A DNA stretch of 64,000 bases from Nymphaea colorata (taxonomy: Eukaryota > Streptophyta > Magnoliopsida > Nymphaeales > Nymphaeaceae), in contig NC_045138.2 of NCBI RefSeq assembly GCF_008831285.2, forward strand, positions 23,779,934 to 23,843,933. The letters are read 5' to 3'. The notes under the pieces were generated by a model. That model ran no database searches. It saw nothing but the letters and a program-made list of their open reading frames with translations, and was not told where the DNA came from. Positions within the stretch are counted from its first letter, which is position 1. Each line of letters begins with the position of its first letter. Positions 12,464 to 25,365 of the stretch are shown piece by piece. The position numbers were made by a program, and so were the translations under genes.

Positions 12464-15065
12464 ATATGATGGCAAAGGAGAAAAGTGGACCAAATTAAGG
12501 AGGTAGTTTTTCCTTTTACCAAAAATGGCCTAGTTTAATTCATGGGAAAAAAATGGTCTAATTTCATTCTAAAAAGTTTGGGCTTCTTCATTCTTCTGCA
12601 GATGGGAGTTTAAATGTGGAATAGCAGTGTATTTCTTGGCTTTTGCAACATTTTCAGTTTTAGGTTCTGCTGTTGAACAGAGGAGTTCGTATGTTTAGCT
12701 TTAACTTGGAACCTTGGAGGTGATGACACATTTGCAGAACTTCTGTTGCTTAGAGCACTTGTACGTGTTGCCAAAGTCTCTGGCTTTCTGGATGGAGGTG
12801 GAAGTCATAGCAGTATGTTTCAATGGCTTCTACAGGAATCATGCTTCTGACAAGTCACACAATTTTCATCCCTAATATTTGTTTTGCCTTTTGGATAGTC
12901 CATCCTTGATAATTCAAAAACTTTCTTTCAACACATTTCTTTAGATGATTGCTCATGTACCTACCTACAGATGACTTGTTATAGATTGGTTGTGCTTTAA
13001 TATGGCAGGTGAGAAAGCCCCAATCAGAACTCTTAAAAGGGCTTTTGTTGTTGTCATTTTTAAGAAAGATGGACGTGAATGATTTCTTTTCTGAAACTTA
13101 GTTTGATTCCTTTGAAAGGCAGAAAAACATTTCTCGAGGCTTCCAAAAAGAAAAAACACACACTTGGTTAATTGGAGGAGATTACAAGTTCAACATCTGA
13201 ATGCTCCCATTGTGTTTGAGGGACTCTGTTCAATTGCACGTGTTTCCTTTTTCCAGTGGGGTAGGTAAGCTCCAGACCTGGCGTTTTTTGCGTCAACAAA
13301 ACGGCAAAAAATTGCTCAGAGTGTCCAGCAAATGCTCCTAACAAAGTGTCACTGCAACGAAAGTGTTCTGAGCAATCACAGAATGTTGAGGGAAGCTTCA
13401 CTGTGACGAATCTTACTACTGAAAAGATCTGGTTTGGAAATTCAAAGTTCACCTATTACCATTCAAATGTAGCTTAGATGAAGTTCTGTTTTCCATTTAC
13501 AGCTAGGCATTTTGCATCTGCGACCTTTCTTCAACTCAAAAATCCAAATACAGTCCCTTTTGGTGAAGAAAAAATCCTCCAGATGGTATATGTCAAATTA
13601 GATTTATTCTTGGAAATTCATTTTGATTGTTGTGTGTTCTTTTTGCACTTTCATCACGTTCTCTCTCACTGCCTCATCAATTTTTGCGCTTGTGTTTGAA
13701 CCTATGATAGGTATGTTTCTTCACCATTTTCATTTAATGTTTGTAGACATTAAGAATTTTGCTAAAACTTAAATTTCTAAGATTTTAACGTTCTAGAATA
13801 TGTGGCCATTGTTTTGTGTGTTTCATGATTTTAGGATCTAGTGTAGTATTCTTGGTTCATGATTTAGTTCCGCCATATATGTCAGTTAAAGATTTATAAT
13901 TCATTTCATGCTAAGTGTATATTGTTAGTTTTTTAAGGCTTTAAGAATTGCCAGTTTGCCTTCTATCTTTGTGATTTGACCTTTGTTTGTTGCAGTCTTA
14001 GGTAAATGCTGAACAACTTTTCTATGTGGTTGATGGTCACTAAAAATGTTTTCATACATTTTAGTTTTTGGTGTACCACGAAAGTTGATGGGTGGTAGTC
14101 CATGTTCATTTTTGCACTCAACGTACAATATCCTAAATTCACTACATGCAGTGGTATTGTGTTGTCCTAATCTGCTTATGTTTATGGCTTCTTGATTGAT
14201 TCAGGCAACCATTCTCTTAAGCTCACTGTACTACTTTTAGTTTATTGTAATTCATTTTAATGTGGAGTGATTTGTTTTTATCATGTTAGTATTCATCTTA
14301 ATAATTTTCGTTATCCTAATGAACAATTAGTTGTGCTGTGTTTTTTTACCATAAACAAATCGTTCCTCTTATCTATTTATTCTTTCTGCTTTGCTTAATG
14401 TACTTTTTGTTATTTAATTTATGATATAAAAGTTGCTGTTTCTTGCTTGGCATATTTTTGACCTTCTATCATTGGCCCTGCCGTTTCCTGAGGATGTACC
14501 CAATCACTACTCTACGTTAATGTGGACGGTTTCTTATTATTTCGTGAACTAGTTTCACATCAAAAGTACTTGAAAACCAAAAGCACAGAACGTATCCCTT
14601 TCCTTTGCATCAATTTCAGCTAATGCAATCTTTGTTTTTGGTCCTTTTAGTGAAGAATCAAACTGGCTGTCACAAATATGCCTTTAACTTTTGGCCAATA
14701 CAAATTGACTTCATTAATTATATTGCATGCCAACAAAATTTTTCGAAATATAGAAGGAACCATGGTTCGAGTTCCATCAATGTTGGAGTTAACAACTACA
14801 ATTTAGCACGGATTTAATTAGTGCAGTGGAACAGAGTTGAGGGACAGATGACCAAATTCTTTCAAAATTAAGTCAACGTTTGACTTTCGACCAAACCCAA
14901 CCCTAAGTCTAGGCCTTGACCCATTAGATCCGATGAGCCAAATGCTTGATCTCCTTGGCACCATTTTATTTGAAAACATCAAAGAGTCGTAAATCCTGCT
15001 GAAATCAAGGGGTTCTGACATTATTTTCCGGGCACGAGTCGCACCTCTAGGGGTGCAACTTTTTC
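12464..15065. other. AXR4 3' UTR and intergenic DNA
   Basis: The first few hundred bases should be AXR4 3' UTR. A stop-free stretch at 13259-13471 and an exon-like stretch ending at 13584 before GTATAT are the only coding-like signals, and neither matches a family I know. No transposon core or RNA gene is recognised. Confidence 0.45.
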
Positions 15066-15216
15066 GTGCCTGTAAGGGCTGTCATTGTAAAGGGAATGAC
15101 CGCAAGAGGACACAAATTTGTGGGCTTTTTATATGCAAGGTTGATGATTGAGAAGAAGTCTGGTTTACCAAAGCTCAATGAATACAATGTTCAGATTAGA
15201 GATCCTGAATACCACA
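15066..15216 (+). pseudogene. PUR2: Fragment of phosphoribosylamine-glycine ligase (GAR synthetase)
   Basis: About 50 codons match the plant enzyme of de novo purine synthesis. The block runs from VKGM through KFVGFLYARLMIEKKSG to LPKLNEYN and an RDPEY that stands where the family has FGDPE. The ATP-grasp motif is altered (FGDPEC to IRDPEY), and nothing before or after it in any frame continues the roughly 500-residue enzyme. The fragment lacks start, end and most of the catalytic core. I read it as a single captured or retroposed piece left in intergenic DNA. I cannot tell from the window whether it came by retroposition or transposon capture. Confidence 0.8.
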
Positions 15217-15703
15217 TAAATGGTAATTGGAATGGTTTTTTCATGGTTGCTTTAGAAAGACAACGTTTGTTGCAACATATAGAACTCGTTTCTGTATTTC
15301 ATGGTTGCTTTAGAGAGAGAACTATTTATGTCACAGTTCTCCTTCTTAAATTTTTTTTTGAGGCATTTGTTGTTAGAATGCTATTCGCCTTAATTTTTCT
15401 GTAATATGTGCACTTTTAAGCATAGTTTGCTAACTCACCGACTCAAGTCGCAAGTTGCCTGAGTCGGCTAGGATCATGGCATTTTCTGGGTCATGAGTTG
15501 GAGTTTGGAGTCAGCTGGAATTGTTACATCTTCTTTTTTGTCGTGTGCTCTTGAATGCTAAAGTTTGTTATTTGTTGAACCATAAAATATCATAAATTTT
15601 ACTAAGTAATACACATACTTTTATTACACGTTATTCTGTTTTAGTTGATGAAAAAATCAAACACAAAGCCCTGAACAACTTATCTTTTTCATATCTTTAT
15701 AGA

Positions 15704-15747
15704 AAAATGTACTATAAAAGTTGATAAAATGTACTATAAAAGTTGAT
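15704..15747. repeat. 22-bp tandem duplication
   Basis: Two identical adjacent copies of a 22-bp AT-rich unit that begins AAAATGTACT. No function suggested. Confidence 0.95.
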
Positions 15748-16237
15748 GATCTAACCTCGCCAAATCGCTGAGTCAACTCTCTAACCGAGCGACTAAGTCT
15801 TCAACCACTCCGAGGCCAAGTCCAGATGTTCGTAAGCATGCTTCAGGCTGGACGGGCTTGGCCTTTGCCTATGATTGAGAACCACTTTTCTGCCATCAAA
15901 CATCAGAAATAAGTTATATTTAAAGTTTTGTTCCAAACTTTCGGCCTGGTGAATTTGGAAAGAGAAGCTAGAATCCTTCTCCACTTGATTCTAGGGAAAA
16001 ACAATCATAGGATTCTAATCATATGATGTTTTTCTATTTCTACTTTGTCCATTTTCCAACCACCTTCTTTTGTTTTCCAAGTGTTTTGAATCTATGTCAG
16101 CCCTCTACACAAAAATGGTCTTAACTCGTCTTGTCAAGACAATAATACTCTTGACCTACTAAAACATCAATTCACTAGGTTTGTCATTTTGTCTCTCCTT
16201 CCTTGTCAAACTCCTACAGAGCGTTTGATTGGTCTGT

Positions 16238-16360
16238 AACTTTGATTCTGGAATGAAAATTCCAAAATCAAAGTTCCAGTTGAAGTGGAATTGAAATTTT
16301 CTATCCAATTCCCACTTTTGTTTGATAAGTTTGAATGTTCATTCCAGGATAGAAAATTTT
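16238..16360. repeat. Double inverted repeat (foldback)
   Basis: Arms of 17 bp at 16238-16254 and 16259-16275 pair at 16 of 17 positions around a GAAA loop. A second pair, 16293-16306 and 16347-16360, matches at 13 of 14. Two neighbouring stems suggest a small foldback transposon. A small-RNA hairpin is less likely because the first loop is only four bases. Confidence 0.7.
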
Positions 16361-18839
16361 TTGTTTGATTAAAATGGAATGAAAATGTTCGAACAGGGAG
16401 ACCGTTTGAATTCAAATAAACTGTTACAACCTGTTTAAAAGCACACCTCCATTACAATTTAACAAAAAAATTAAGGGCAAATTCCACTCTCCAGTAGAGG
16501 ACAACAAGAGCTTTATTCCACGATTTTGGAAACTCTTCATTACGGCTAAGTTGAGGCAGCAATTAATTCCTTGAAATAACAATTATGTTCCATAAAGTTA
16601 GAGTCTTGAGAAGAAAATCTAATGCTGGACTGTCAAAAATAACAAAATAGAATTAATAAGGAAGGAGAAGACCATTGAGAAGAAAAGCCTCAAGATTTAA
16701 GATGCTTCAAAATAGTTAAATTGAAGTTCTTGAACTTCAAAATTTTATTCTATAGTAAAGCACCATCAACAAAATTTTGTTGACCTCCATGCAGCCTGCA
16801 TGCAATGCTTTAGCAAGAGACTGAAAAATAAATTATTCCATGTGACGAAGCCTGACTCAAGTGATACTGATCTTTTTGGATGCTAGACTGTTGGTCAACA
16901 TCTTTCTAGGCTTAGCTCCCAAAAAACTGACTCATCTTTATCTAGAATTTAGAGGAAGACACACACAAACCTAAATTGGAAGCTACAATATTTTGAATTT
17001 TACAAACCTTACCATTTTTCAGTTTCAAACCCATGTCCATTGACATCTTGTCAAGAGTTTTATTTTTGAACTTATAGAGCCAATCTCCGCTTGCAAAAAA
17101 AATCCAATTATTAGAATATTAATACGTACATCCAAAGTGACATAAATCAAACTCAAGACAAGTGGAGAGAAGTAAAAATATGCCATTGAGAACAAAGACT
17201 TGAGAATCAATACATTCAATTGTTAACTTACAAAATGTAAGGTAATGTCTACATATTAGAAGGCCACATATCACAAGATTTCAGAACCATGCCAGTAAGA
17301 AAAAAAGATGGGACCAACTTTACAATCTTCAATTTTCAAAGAACAATCATGAGATATAGTATTGGGTTAGGTGAAAATAAAAAAGTTCCCTTTTGCCCAT
17401 CAAGAAATCTGGTCTGACAAGTTAGCTAAATCACCATTGGACCATAAAGAAATGAAAAAAAAATGTGATGACGACACCATGTAAAATAACTAGATTTTAT
17501 GTATGTTCATGAACAATATATTCACCAAGAACCATAATTACCAATTCATTGAAAAACGTTTGTCAAGTTGCATTTGCCATAAAGACTGTTTATTTGAATA
17601 AGAAGAAACAGATAAGTAAAGAATTTGATTTTTACATAGTAATTTCCATAGATTTGATGTCCACCAAATTATTACTCCATGTATATCCAAATAATATAAC
17701 TTCAAAAGAGTTTGTAATGTCTATGTTGCTGACTTGATGACTATTGCAAAACTATCATAGTGCTGAACCGGTTTGCCGCTGAATCATATTGTAACTAAAC
17801 AACTCAATTATAAATGATTTTGATAGCTTGATAGATTCCATCATCACTTCATCAAAGAAGAAGCGTGTTAATAGCTTGGCATAATAGCAGAGAGGTGCCT
17901 TTGTAAATCCCATATACCCATCATTTTGTCAAGAGGTGCTCCGAACAAATAAATATGTAAAGAGCAGTTTTGAAGAAAATAAACTACCTTTATGCACGAA
18001 AAACATTACCTAACCGACGGCCCTCTTTTTCTGCCCAAAATAAGAAGGATAAAAAGAGACATAACAACTCAATTGTTATGATTGAAACAAAAACAATGAT
18101 CAACCTCCTAATATAGTTTATATATAGTTGTGAATCATATAATTTTTTCATCATAACAATGACCATCAAATGCATCAAATTAAAGTATGAACATAACAAT
18201 CATACACATATCCTATAGTAGTTCTATCCATACAATCATAACCATGTTCCAAAACTATGGCATGAAGCTCATCCATGCAATCACAACCCTATTCACAAAC
18301 ATTTACAACTTATGCAACTATAAACCAACATTCACTTTCTATATCATCCAATCATCTCTATAAGAAGACACACACATTGATATTCACCTATAGTTGTCTA
18401 TCTAGTAACTAAACCACAATTTAATGGTTAAAGTATCAAGAGTAGCATATAAGTGCTCCAATGTTCCCAATTGTCATACATGTCTCGTACTCCACCTTCA
18501 TAATACTTTCAATGGGGTTTCATCTTTGAAGTCCTGTGAATCATGTATAGATCACACCATCTAATTAGAACAATAATGATAGAATGTTATGAGTAAAATT
18601 TGCTAACATAAACATGTAATCATTTAATATACATGCAATGGATAATCATAAATAAAGCACCACATACTTATTATTTTGAAAATCTTGGAATATTTGATTT
18701 GTTATAGTGGTAAGCAAAGAGTTATTGTTTCTATGTTTAGATGTTTGTATTGCAAGTTCATGCTCACTTAAAAATGTTGCATTTGAAGCATTATCATTTG
18801 ATGGACCCTAATCAACATCAAACAACTCAACGTTTGGGT

Positions 18840-19940
18840 TATGTGTTATAATGAAACTATGAAATACACATGTAGTTAGTACAATGTGAACTTGTTTTTA
18901 AAGGGGTATTCTACTTGTGATTTCAATATAGGAAATAATTATTTTCATAGTCCAAATGTTATTTTTACAGTCATTCTTAATGATGAATGTCTATGATTAA
19001 AAATTTCTCTACCTACTGTGTTGAATTTAGACATAAGATAGTGGTGACCTCTACATGGACTTAAAAGTCTAACAACATTTGGATAACTTCCATCAACAAG
19101 ATAGTATTTACATACAAATTAATTGTATTGTCATCAATTGTTAGTACTGAATAAACAAATAGTCATACACAATACAAGTACCTACACAATCAATTGGGTT
19201 ATCAAGTGCACTATACAACACCTTTGAATCAGTTGCACTCCTTTTCCTCTTGTCATTACATAGTGGAATCGCATGTCGAATTCAACTACAACGAATATAT
19301 TTTGTAAAAGTACTCATTTTCTGTTACGAAATTTTGCTTAATCAGACATTGACACCCATGCAGATATACAAGTGCCATCTAGCACCTATGCAATCCTGTG
19401 TAGTTATAAAGTCAGAACTGTTCTAACATGGAACAAATAAATAAGCATGTAACACAAATATAATTACCTTACAATATGGATGGAGTCGATAATCAATTTG
19501 AATCTTAGATAGAATGTCATTATTTGGTCATCAGATGTAATCTTGCCCAAGTCAACAAATCCTACGCAAACATGTATTGAAATATTTGCTTATGTTTGTC
19601 TTGAATGTTGAAATGTATTTTGACACGCATAGTTGCACTACCATATCCAACTATTTAAAAAAAAATATGACTATTTGTTCCTTTACGCTTATATCATGTG
19701 CATCTTCCAATAACCCTCTACCTCTGAATGAATTACATAATCATAATGGTGTATACATCCATACATAGTTTATCCAAACAGTTTTGTGGATGTCCATGAA
19801 TGATATTTTGAATAAAAAGGGAACCAACATATCTATATGGATGTACAATGCATGTAAACGTCTCAAGAAATTGAGCAGAACTACCAATGTGAGTTGAATT
19901 AAGAGTAATGATCTTTCATTGTCATCCAACATGTCTATTA
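18840..19940 (-). mobile_element. PIF/Harbinger transposase remnant
   Basis: Reading the reverse strand in several frames gives blocks of the HARBI1/ALP1-like DDE transposase in the right order. They are an EQ-type hydrophobic block and FQHS-like block (19.9-19.6 kb), LDGTCISAWV with the first catalytic Asp (near 19.37 kb), SATDSKVLYSAL with the second (near 19.22 kb), then YPNVVRLLSPCRGHHY and FNHRHSSLR (19.10-18.97 kb). The third acidic residue, normally Glu in an IERxFG motif, is replaced by Lys (VKITFG). Frames are broken throughout, so this is a dead copy. I did not find its terminal inverted repeats. Confidence 0.78.
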
Positions 19941-21858
19941 AATAACATGCTCATACATTAACAATAAAATTCAACATGAAATCCAAAACATATAGAATCC
20001 AGATATATCATTCAATAATTTGTATATTAAAACAAATGCATGCACATAAAAAAAATAACAATAACATGTCGTGCGTATGTAGATGATAACATTACCAAGG
20101 CTATATATAAAAACAACTAATTAAGCAACTCGAACAATATATCATGCATAAAACCTTGATTGCTTTGCGATTAACCAAGATTATCATAACTCAGGTTCAA
20201 GGTTGAGGAAAAATGACTCTTTATGATGGACATCTAACATATCAAGTGCTCTTACCTGAATATCAGCATCTATTTCTTAGTTCTTCTTGGGTAATAGATA
20301 CTAGTTGAAACTTAGTCATCCATGTTACTACGTTACTTTCACTCACTTAGTGAAGCCCATATTTTATTTCTAGCTCAACCAAGTGTAGTCTACCGAGATC
20401 AAACTTATATCATGTTTAGTCTACTTTAATTAGTTTAGCGTCAATACATATTGAGTTAAAGTGCTCGAGAACCAGCTCAACTTGCTTTTTCTCAATCACT
20501 AAACTCAATGGCATCAGTCACTTGTGTCAATTTGGAGCTGTTTGGGAATAGTAACATGTTGTTATTTGTCTCATGCATATAACCCAAAAATTTGCTAGAT
20601 TCATTGAACACTTTAAAAGGTGTTTCATGAATTTACCCCACTTTTTTGGAAGGTGCATTAAATAGTAACATACTGCTAGCTCCAACTAGCCCCTTTGAGT
20701 GCATTTTGAACTTATGTTAAGCCAAGACCTTACTAAAATTACACCATTCGTTCATCAAGTCCTATTTAACCAATCATGGTCTAAGTCCATCTAGTTCATC
20801 CAAATAAAACTCCATCTAAAACCATTCTTGAACCTATGTTATCCATTTTCCACATCTTGCTATTATTTTGCTTACCGACTTTAGCTTAAATCAAGTTGGT
20901 TTGTTTAGAAAAACTTATCTTTAGAGCAAATCATGTTAATTTTTCAGATGCAGTATGAACCAGTCTAGCTGAAAGGCTAACCTGCCATACACATATATTT
21001 GGAAAGTTGGATCATCCCCATATCATATTTTTGTCTCTCCCTTTGTTTTATGTACTTCATGCATAAGTTTCTATAAAGCCTTAGGGTCTTATCAAATTCA
21101 ACGGGCCCCACAACTAAACCAAACCTACTAACCAACCTGACCTGCCCTAGAAATGTGCCCATACCTAGGCCACGCCACTATCTGCTCAGTCTGGCCCTAC
21201 GAAGCCCAATCTGAACTTGCTGAATCTAGTGTGAATCCACTGGACTTAGGTTTCATCAGTTTGGTTCTTTTGAACCTAGCGCACCTAAGCCAAGTCTCAA
21301 TCTGAACTCATTTCCAACTAAGCCAATTGAATCTAGCCGCAATTCATCACCTGGCCAACCTTGTCCACGTTGGAGTTTGGAGGTGAATTTTTTGCAAGGG
21401 CATTTACGTAATTTTCTTACTGCTTTGTCATAATCCTCAAAAGGTGGGTACATTCTTTAATATTTCTGTGATAGTGAAAAAACCATTTGTGGACTCATGA
21501 GAGCTTCACCTCTAAACCACATAAAAAAAAATCTTGTACCCTCTTCTTCGTTTGGTACCATAGAGAAATGGCCTCTTTCCTAACAGTCCAAGCCCATAAG
21601 GTGACATCATGTCACTTGTCAGTCAGCGGAATCAAACCAACTCGACCTGCAGCTTTGCATAACCAAGCTAGCTGACAATGGTCCTTTCAAATCCAAACCC
21701 GAGATTTGCGAGAGAGAGAGTCAGTCAACGAGCGTTCAACGCTTAACAGCCTTTTAAGTCCTTCCTCTTGGAAGAGAGTGATATTTCTGTAATTGTATAT
21801 TATTTCCGGCGGCGTTAAATCCACGCTCCTCGATCACCACTTCTTCTGGTTCACCTCC
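19941..21858. other. Intergenic DNA and upstream region of the F-box/LysM gene
   Basis: No gene is recognised. The last few hundred bases contain a GA-rich stretch near 21.71 kb and become G+C-richer towards the start codon, consistent with promoter and 5' UTR. Confidence 0.5.
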
Positions 21859-23465
21859 ATGGGACGCTCTGGCGAACGGGAGGAAGAAGGAGTCGAGGAT
21901 GAGCTTCACGATCGCCTCGTCTCCAACGGGCCAGAGGCTGGAGGTTCGGAAACCGGCGAGCTCCGCCCTGTCGTCTGCCCGATCCACTCCAATTTCGCCG
22001 CACTGAGCTCCGGTGACGTCCTCCGTTGTATCCTTGAGCGCCTTCCCCTCGCTGACCTTGCGCGAGCCGCCTGTGTCTGCCGGATTTGGCGTGTTGTAGC
22101 CTCCGATCAAGAAATTGTAAGCCGGTCTTTCCGATCACCCTGGAAGCTGAAGGAGATTGTCGGGAGCCCGTCCTCTACCGCCTTCTGGCGGGACAATCGG
22201 CTAGACCGATTCGCGATCTCGCACCGCATCCAGCGCGGGGACACAGTCGCCAGCCTCGCCGTGAAGTATGGGGTTCAGGTGCGACAAGTATTCCTATTCT
22301 CTTAATGTTTTCCCTCTTTTTCTTTTTATTTTCTGCCGAGTCTTTCGTTCTTTTGCTTTTCATTTTGGAAAACGTCAATTATGGTTTTTAAATTCTCGTT
22401 TTCAAGTTTTGATTTTCACTTTCATGTCAGGGGTTCAGCTTAGAGGCTTCTTTTTTGAATTGGAAGTTTGACAGATACCTACGTTTATTTGTAAATTTTT
22501 GGTGCTACGATAGTTCCCTTCTATCCAAGGAATGTCGATATAATATCATCAATTGAATGTATAAAGCAAATAAGCTGTTATTTTCGCTGGTCCTAGCAAG
22601 TAGCTACTGTTTCTTTTGAAATGTATTTTGTTGATTTGAAATTTTGGAAGCACGAGTTGTTGGTTGCATTTTATTGCTTAGTCGGTCTAATCCCATTAAC
22701 AAATAAACTGATTCATGTGGATTACAAGTTTTAACTTTTTTGTGAAGTTGGTTTGAGTTACTTTCATTCCTGGGTGCCTTTAACCAATTTGTCCGTTGGC
22801 GTTAGTTGCAGATTAGATTGGCTCTGGTATGTAATATCCCACATGCAGTCTTAGTTACCAGTGTCTTATTGTTACCAAAATTGCTGTGAGCACCAGTGGA
22901 TGTATCAGCAATTGTTTAGATGTGCGTATATAAGTATTGTTCCTTATGTACTTGTATCGACTATATATTTGCAATTTTTTCTGTATGAACCCAAGTTTGA
23001 AGTCCTAGCTTCACTATTCAATTATCTATAATCCCCTTGGTCACCTTCCTCTGTTGTAAGTATTTCACTAATCTGGCGCAGGTGATGGAAATCAAACGTC
23101 TGAACAATATGATAAGTGACCATGGCATATACTCGAGGGAAAGGCTTCTGATCCCTATAGGTGATTCAGAAGTACTTCGTGATGAGACCTGCTATATAGA
23201 GTTGGATAACAGTGCCAAAAGGGAGGTTGCAGTTTTATACCTGGAAGATGTTCCAGAAAAAAAAGGCAACAATATGGCTCCTAGAAGCTTGACAGATAGT
23301 GGAAAGAAAAAGATAGTTGACTCGATGAAGAGAAGTCTACAAGCAGATGATGGAACCGTTAAGTACTACTTATCTATTTCTAATGGTGATCCCAGGGCTG
23401 CATTTTCACTATATTCAGAGGATCTTACATGGGAGGGTCAGTTTCCTGGAGAAGGGTTTCCTTAG
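21859..23465 (+). CDS. F-box and LysM domain protein (At1g55000-like)
   Basis: Two exons, 21859-22278 and 23082-23465, join in phase 0 to give 267 residues. An F-box lies at about residues 46-95 (LSSGDVLRCILERLPLADL, then ACVCRIWR). A LysM domain at about 121-167 is split by the intron: HRIQRGDTVASLAVKYGVQ in exon 1 continues as VMEIKRLNN and LLIPI in exon 2. F-box proteins are usually substrate receptors of SCF ubiquitin ligases. LysM domains bind N-acetylglucosamine polymers in extracellular proteins, but with no signal peptide here the domain is probably intracellular with an unknown ligand. ATG 21859 is the first in-frame ATG. Arabidopsis At1g55000 has the same architecture and is the next locus after AXR4, as here. 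Exon 1 is G+C-rich and exon 2 is not. The frame is intact. Confidence 0.92.
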
Positions 23466-25365
23466 TCAGAGACAGGATTTGGTGGTTGTGCATACAGCCA
23501 GTTTCGGTGTCAGGTGACTTGAACTTTGTCTTTCAAATGCCCACATGGTCTTGCCTCTGCAAGTTTGCTAGTTTCACCTGACAATAGTCCTTGTGGAAGA
23601 TATGTACAAAATCCATGTGTCCACGTGAAACTTTTTTTTCGTGGTGTAATTGTTCCTACAACAAGAACCTGATGGTTTTCTGTTCATGGAAAAAGAAAAG
23701 AACTTTATGCTTTTTCTCTTTGAGTTCTAGTCGATGCAGTGTAACCAAGACATGATCTGCCTTTTTTTTTACATGAAAACTGGTATTAGGGAGGCCCTAG
23801 TTGATGCCTTCTTTTTTCAAAACATTGTTTTATGGAAACAAATACAAACAATACAGTAAAATATATCGACCTCCCACACATGTACAATAGTAGTCAAGCT
23901 TAATTCAAAGGGAACATGTCGTACCGCTGAACTGAGTTGATAACTTGTGCAAACAAAATTAAACTGAAAGTGCACTCTTATCACCTCAAACTGAAAAAAC
24001 AAGTCTACAAAAGCAATAAATGAAATAGGAGAAAACAAAAATCTAGCTCATGCTTGAAATAAAGGAAACAAAAATCTAGCTATGCTCCAAGATTCTCCCA
24101 TCCAAGAAATCTGGTTCGATCTGCTTGTCTCTGAATTGAAGAATTCCACCTCAGCCTGCCCTATACTTAGTTTGCTGTTCTTCAAAACCAGCAACACATA
24201 ATAGTAAGAAACAATAAAAGAATCTGCAAACGAACGCAAATAATAGCTCTAAATTATCTACGCCAAACTGCCTATTTAAGTACATGAAAGAATGCAAAAT
24301 ATCCTAATTAATCTTTACAGATTAAATTCTCGTAAGAACCTCAATAAGCACATAAGAATCAATTTTGTGCGGGATATGCACCATCGTATAGGGCGTCATG
24401 GACTCATGGCTACTGTAGTATGTGTCACTTGGCCGTGTTTAAGATTCAGACACAAACTCCACAGTAAGAAAAAGTCCACAAACGATAACAACCTATACTT
24501 GTAAGGACGTTGTATTCATACTTTTGAGATTACTAATTCAATTCCCTTTTATGAATTCGTCCTGACTTTTGGTTACATGTTTTTACTGCTCGGTTGTGGA
24601 GGTTGCCGCATGAGCTTCTTATGTATGGTGCAAGCATATTGAAATTTGCGGAGAAGCATGTACTACATGACTGTCCATCAAACAAAGACTACCCAAATAC
24701 AACAATCTGTGAAACAAAATCACATTGAGCCCCATATTACAAAAAACTGCCCATCCACAATATAACACATAAGCTAAATAGCCGATAAAACAAAACTATC
24801 CATGCATTACACAACCACCTGTAAACAAAACCAGGTAAAATAAAACTTTCTATAGATTTCAAAACTGCCCATAAACAAAATTGCATTACAACATAACAAT
24901 CTATAAAACAAAATATGAGATACTGAACAACTGTTGCAAACAACAACAATACGAACCCAACTAAAGACATGAATCTTGTTTTCAAAAATACAATAAGCAT
25001 TTGAAATTCCACAAAAAATTTTGTAAAATTTTACAAAAAACCTGCAAAATTATACACAAACGAAAACTGGCATAAACGAATATGAGCAAACCAAAACTGC
25101 CGCGTCTAATTGTATAGCCGTACCCGTGTCTGCGTTACTAACGAATCCGGTCCAAACCTGTTCACGGTCGGTACCTCTTCTGTTCGAGGGGTAACACGCG
25201 AGGAGATATTCCGTGGGCCCCACGGTCATCTTATGCACCAATTTTCGTGCCCCGAGGTTGTGCACAAAACTCGATCCCGCCAGTATCGGCTTTGCTCGTC
25301 CTGGATCAAAGAAACCGGGAGCCGCTGCTCTGTGGATAATTCTCCTTTGCTGGAGGAGGGGAAAA
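23466..25365. other. 3' UTR, intergenic DNA and APP2-like promoter region
   Basis: Non-coding. Most of 23.8-25.05 kb is A-rich with repeated AACTGCCCA-like phrases. From about 25.1 kb the base composition turns G+C-rich, marking the 5' end of the next gene. No RNA gene or transposon core seen. Confidence 0.5.

Larger units (their letters stand above)
15217..18839. other. Intergenic DNA, no gene recognised
   Basis: Contains a GACTC/GAGTC-rich stretch near 15.43-15.83 kb, a 22-bp tandem duplication and a foldback at 16.24-16.36 kb. Open frames are short and unconvincing. Confidence 0.5.

Noticed and set aside
12239-12493. Reverse-strand 84-codon frame rich in Met and Ile
   Set aside because: It is the antisense of the His/Asp codon repeats in AXR4 exon 2.
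21754-22378. Several overlapping frames antisense or out of frame to the F-box/LysM exon 1
   Set aside because: Only the 21859 frame gives F-box and LysM motifs and joins exon 2 in phase.
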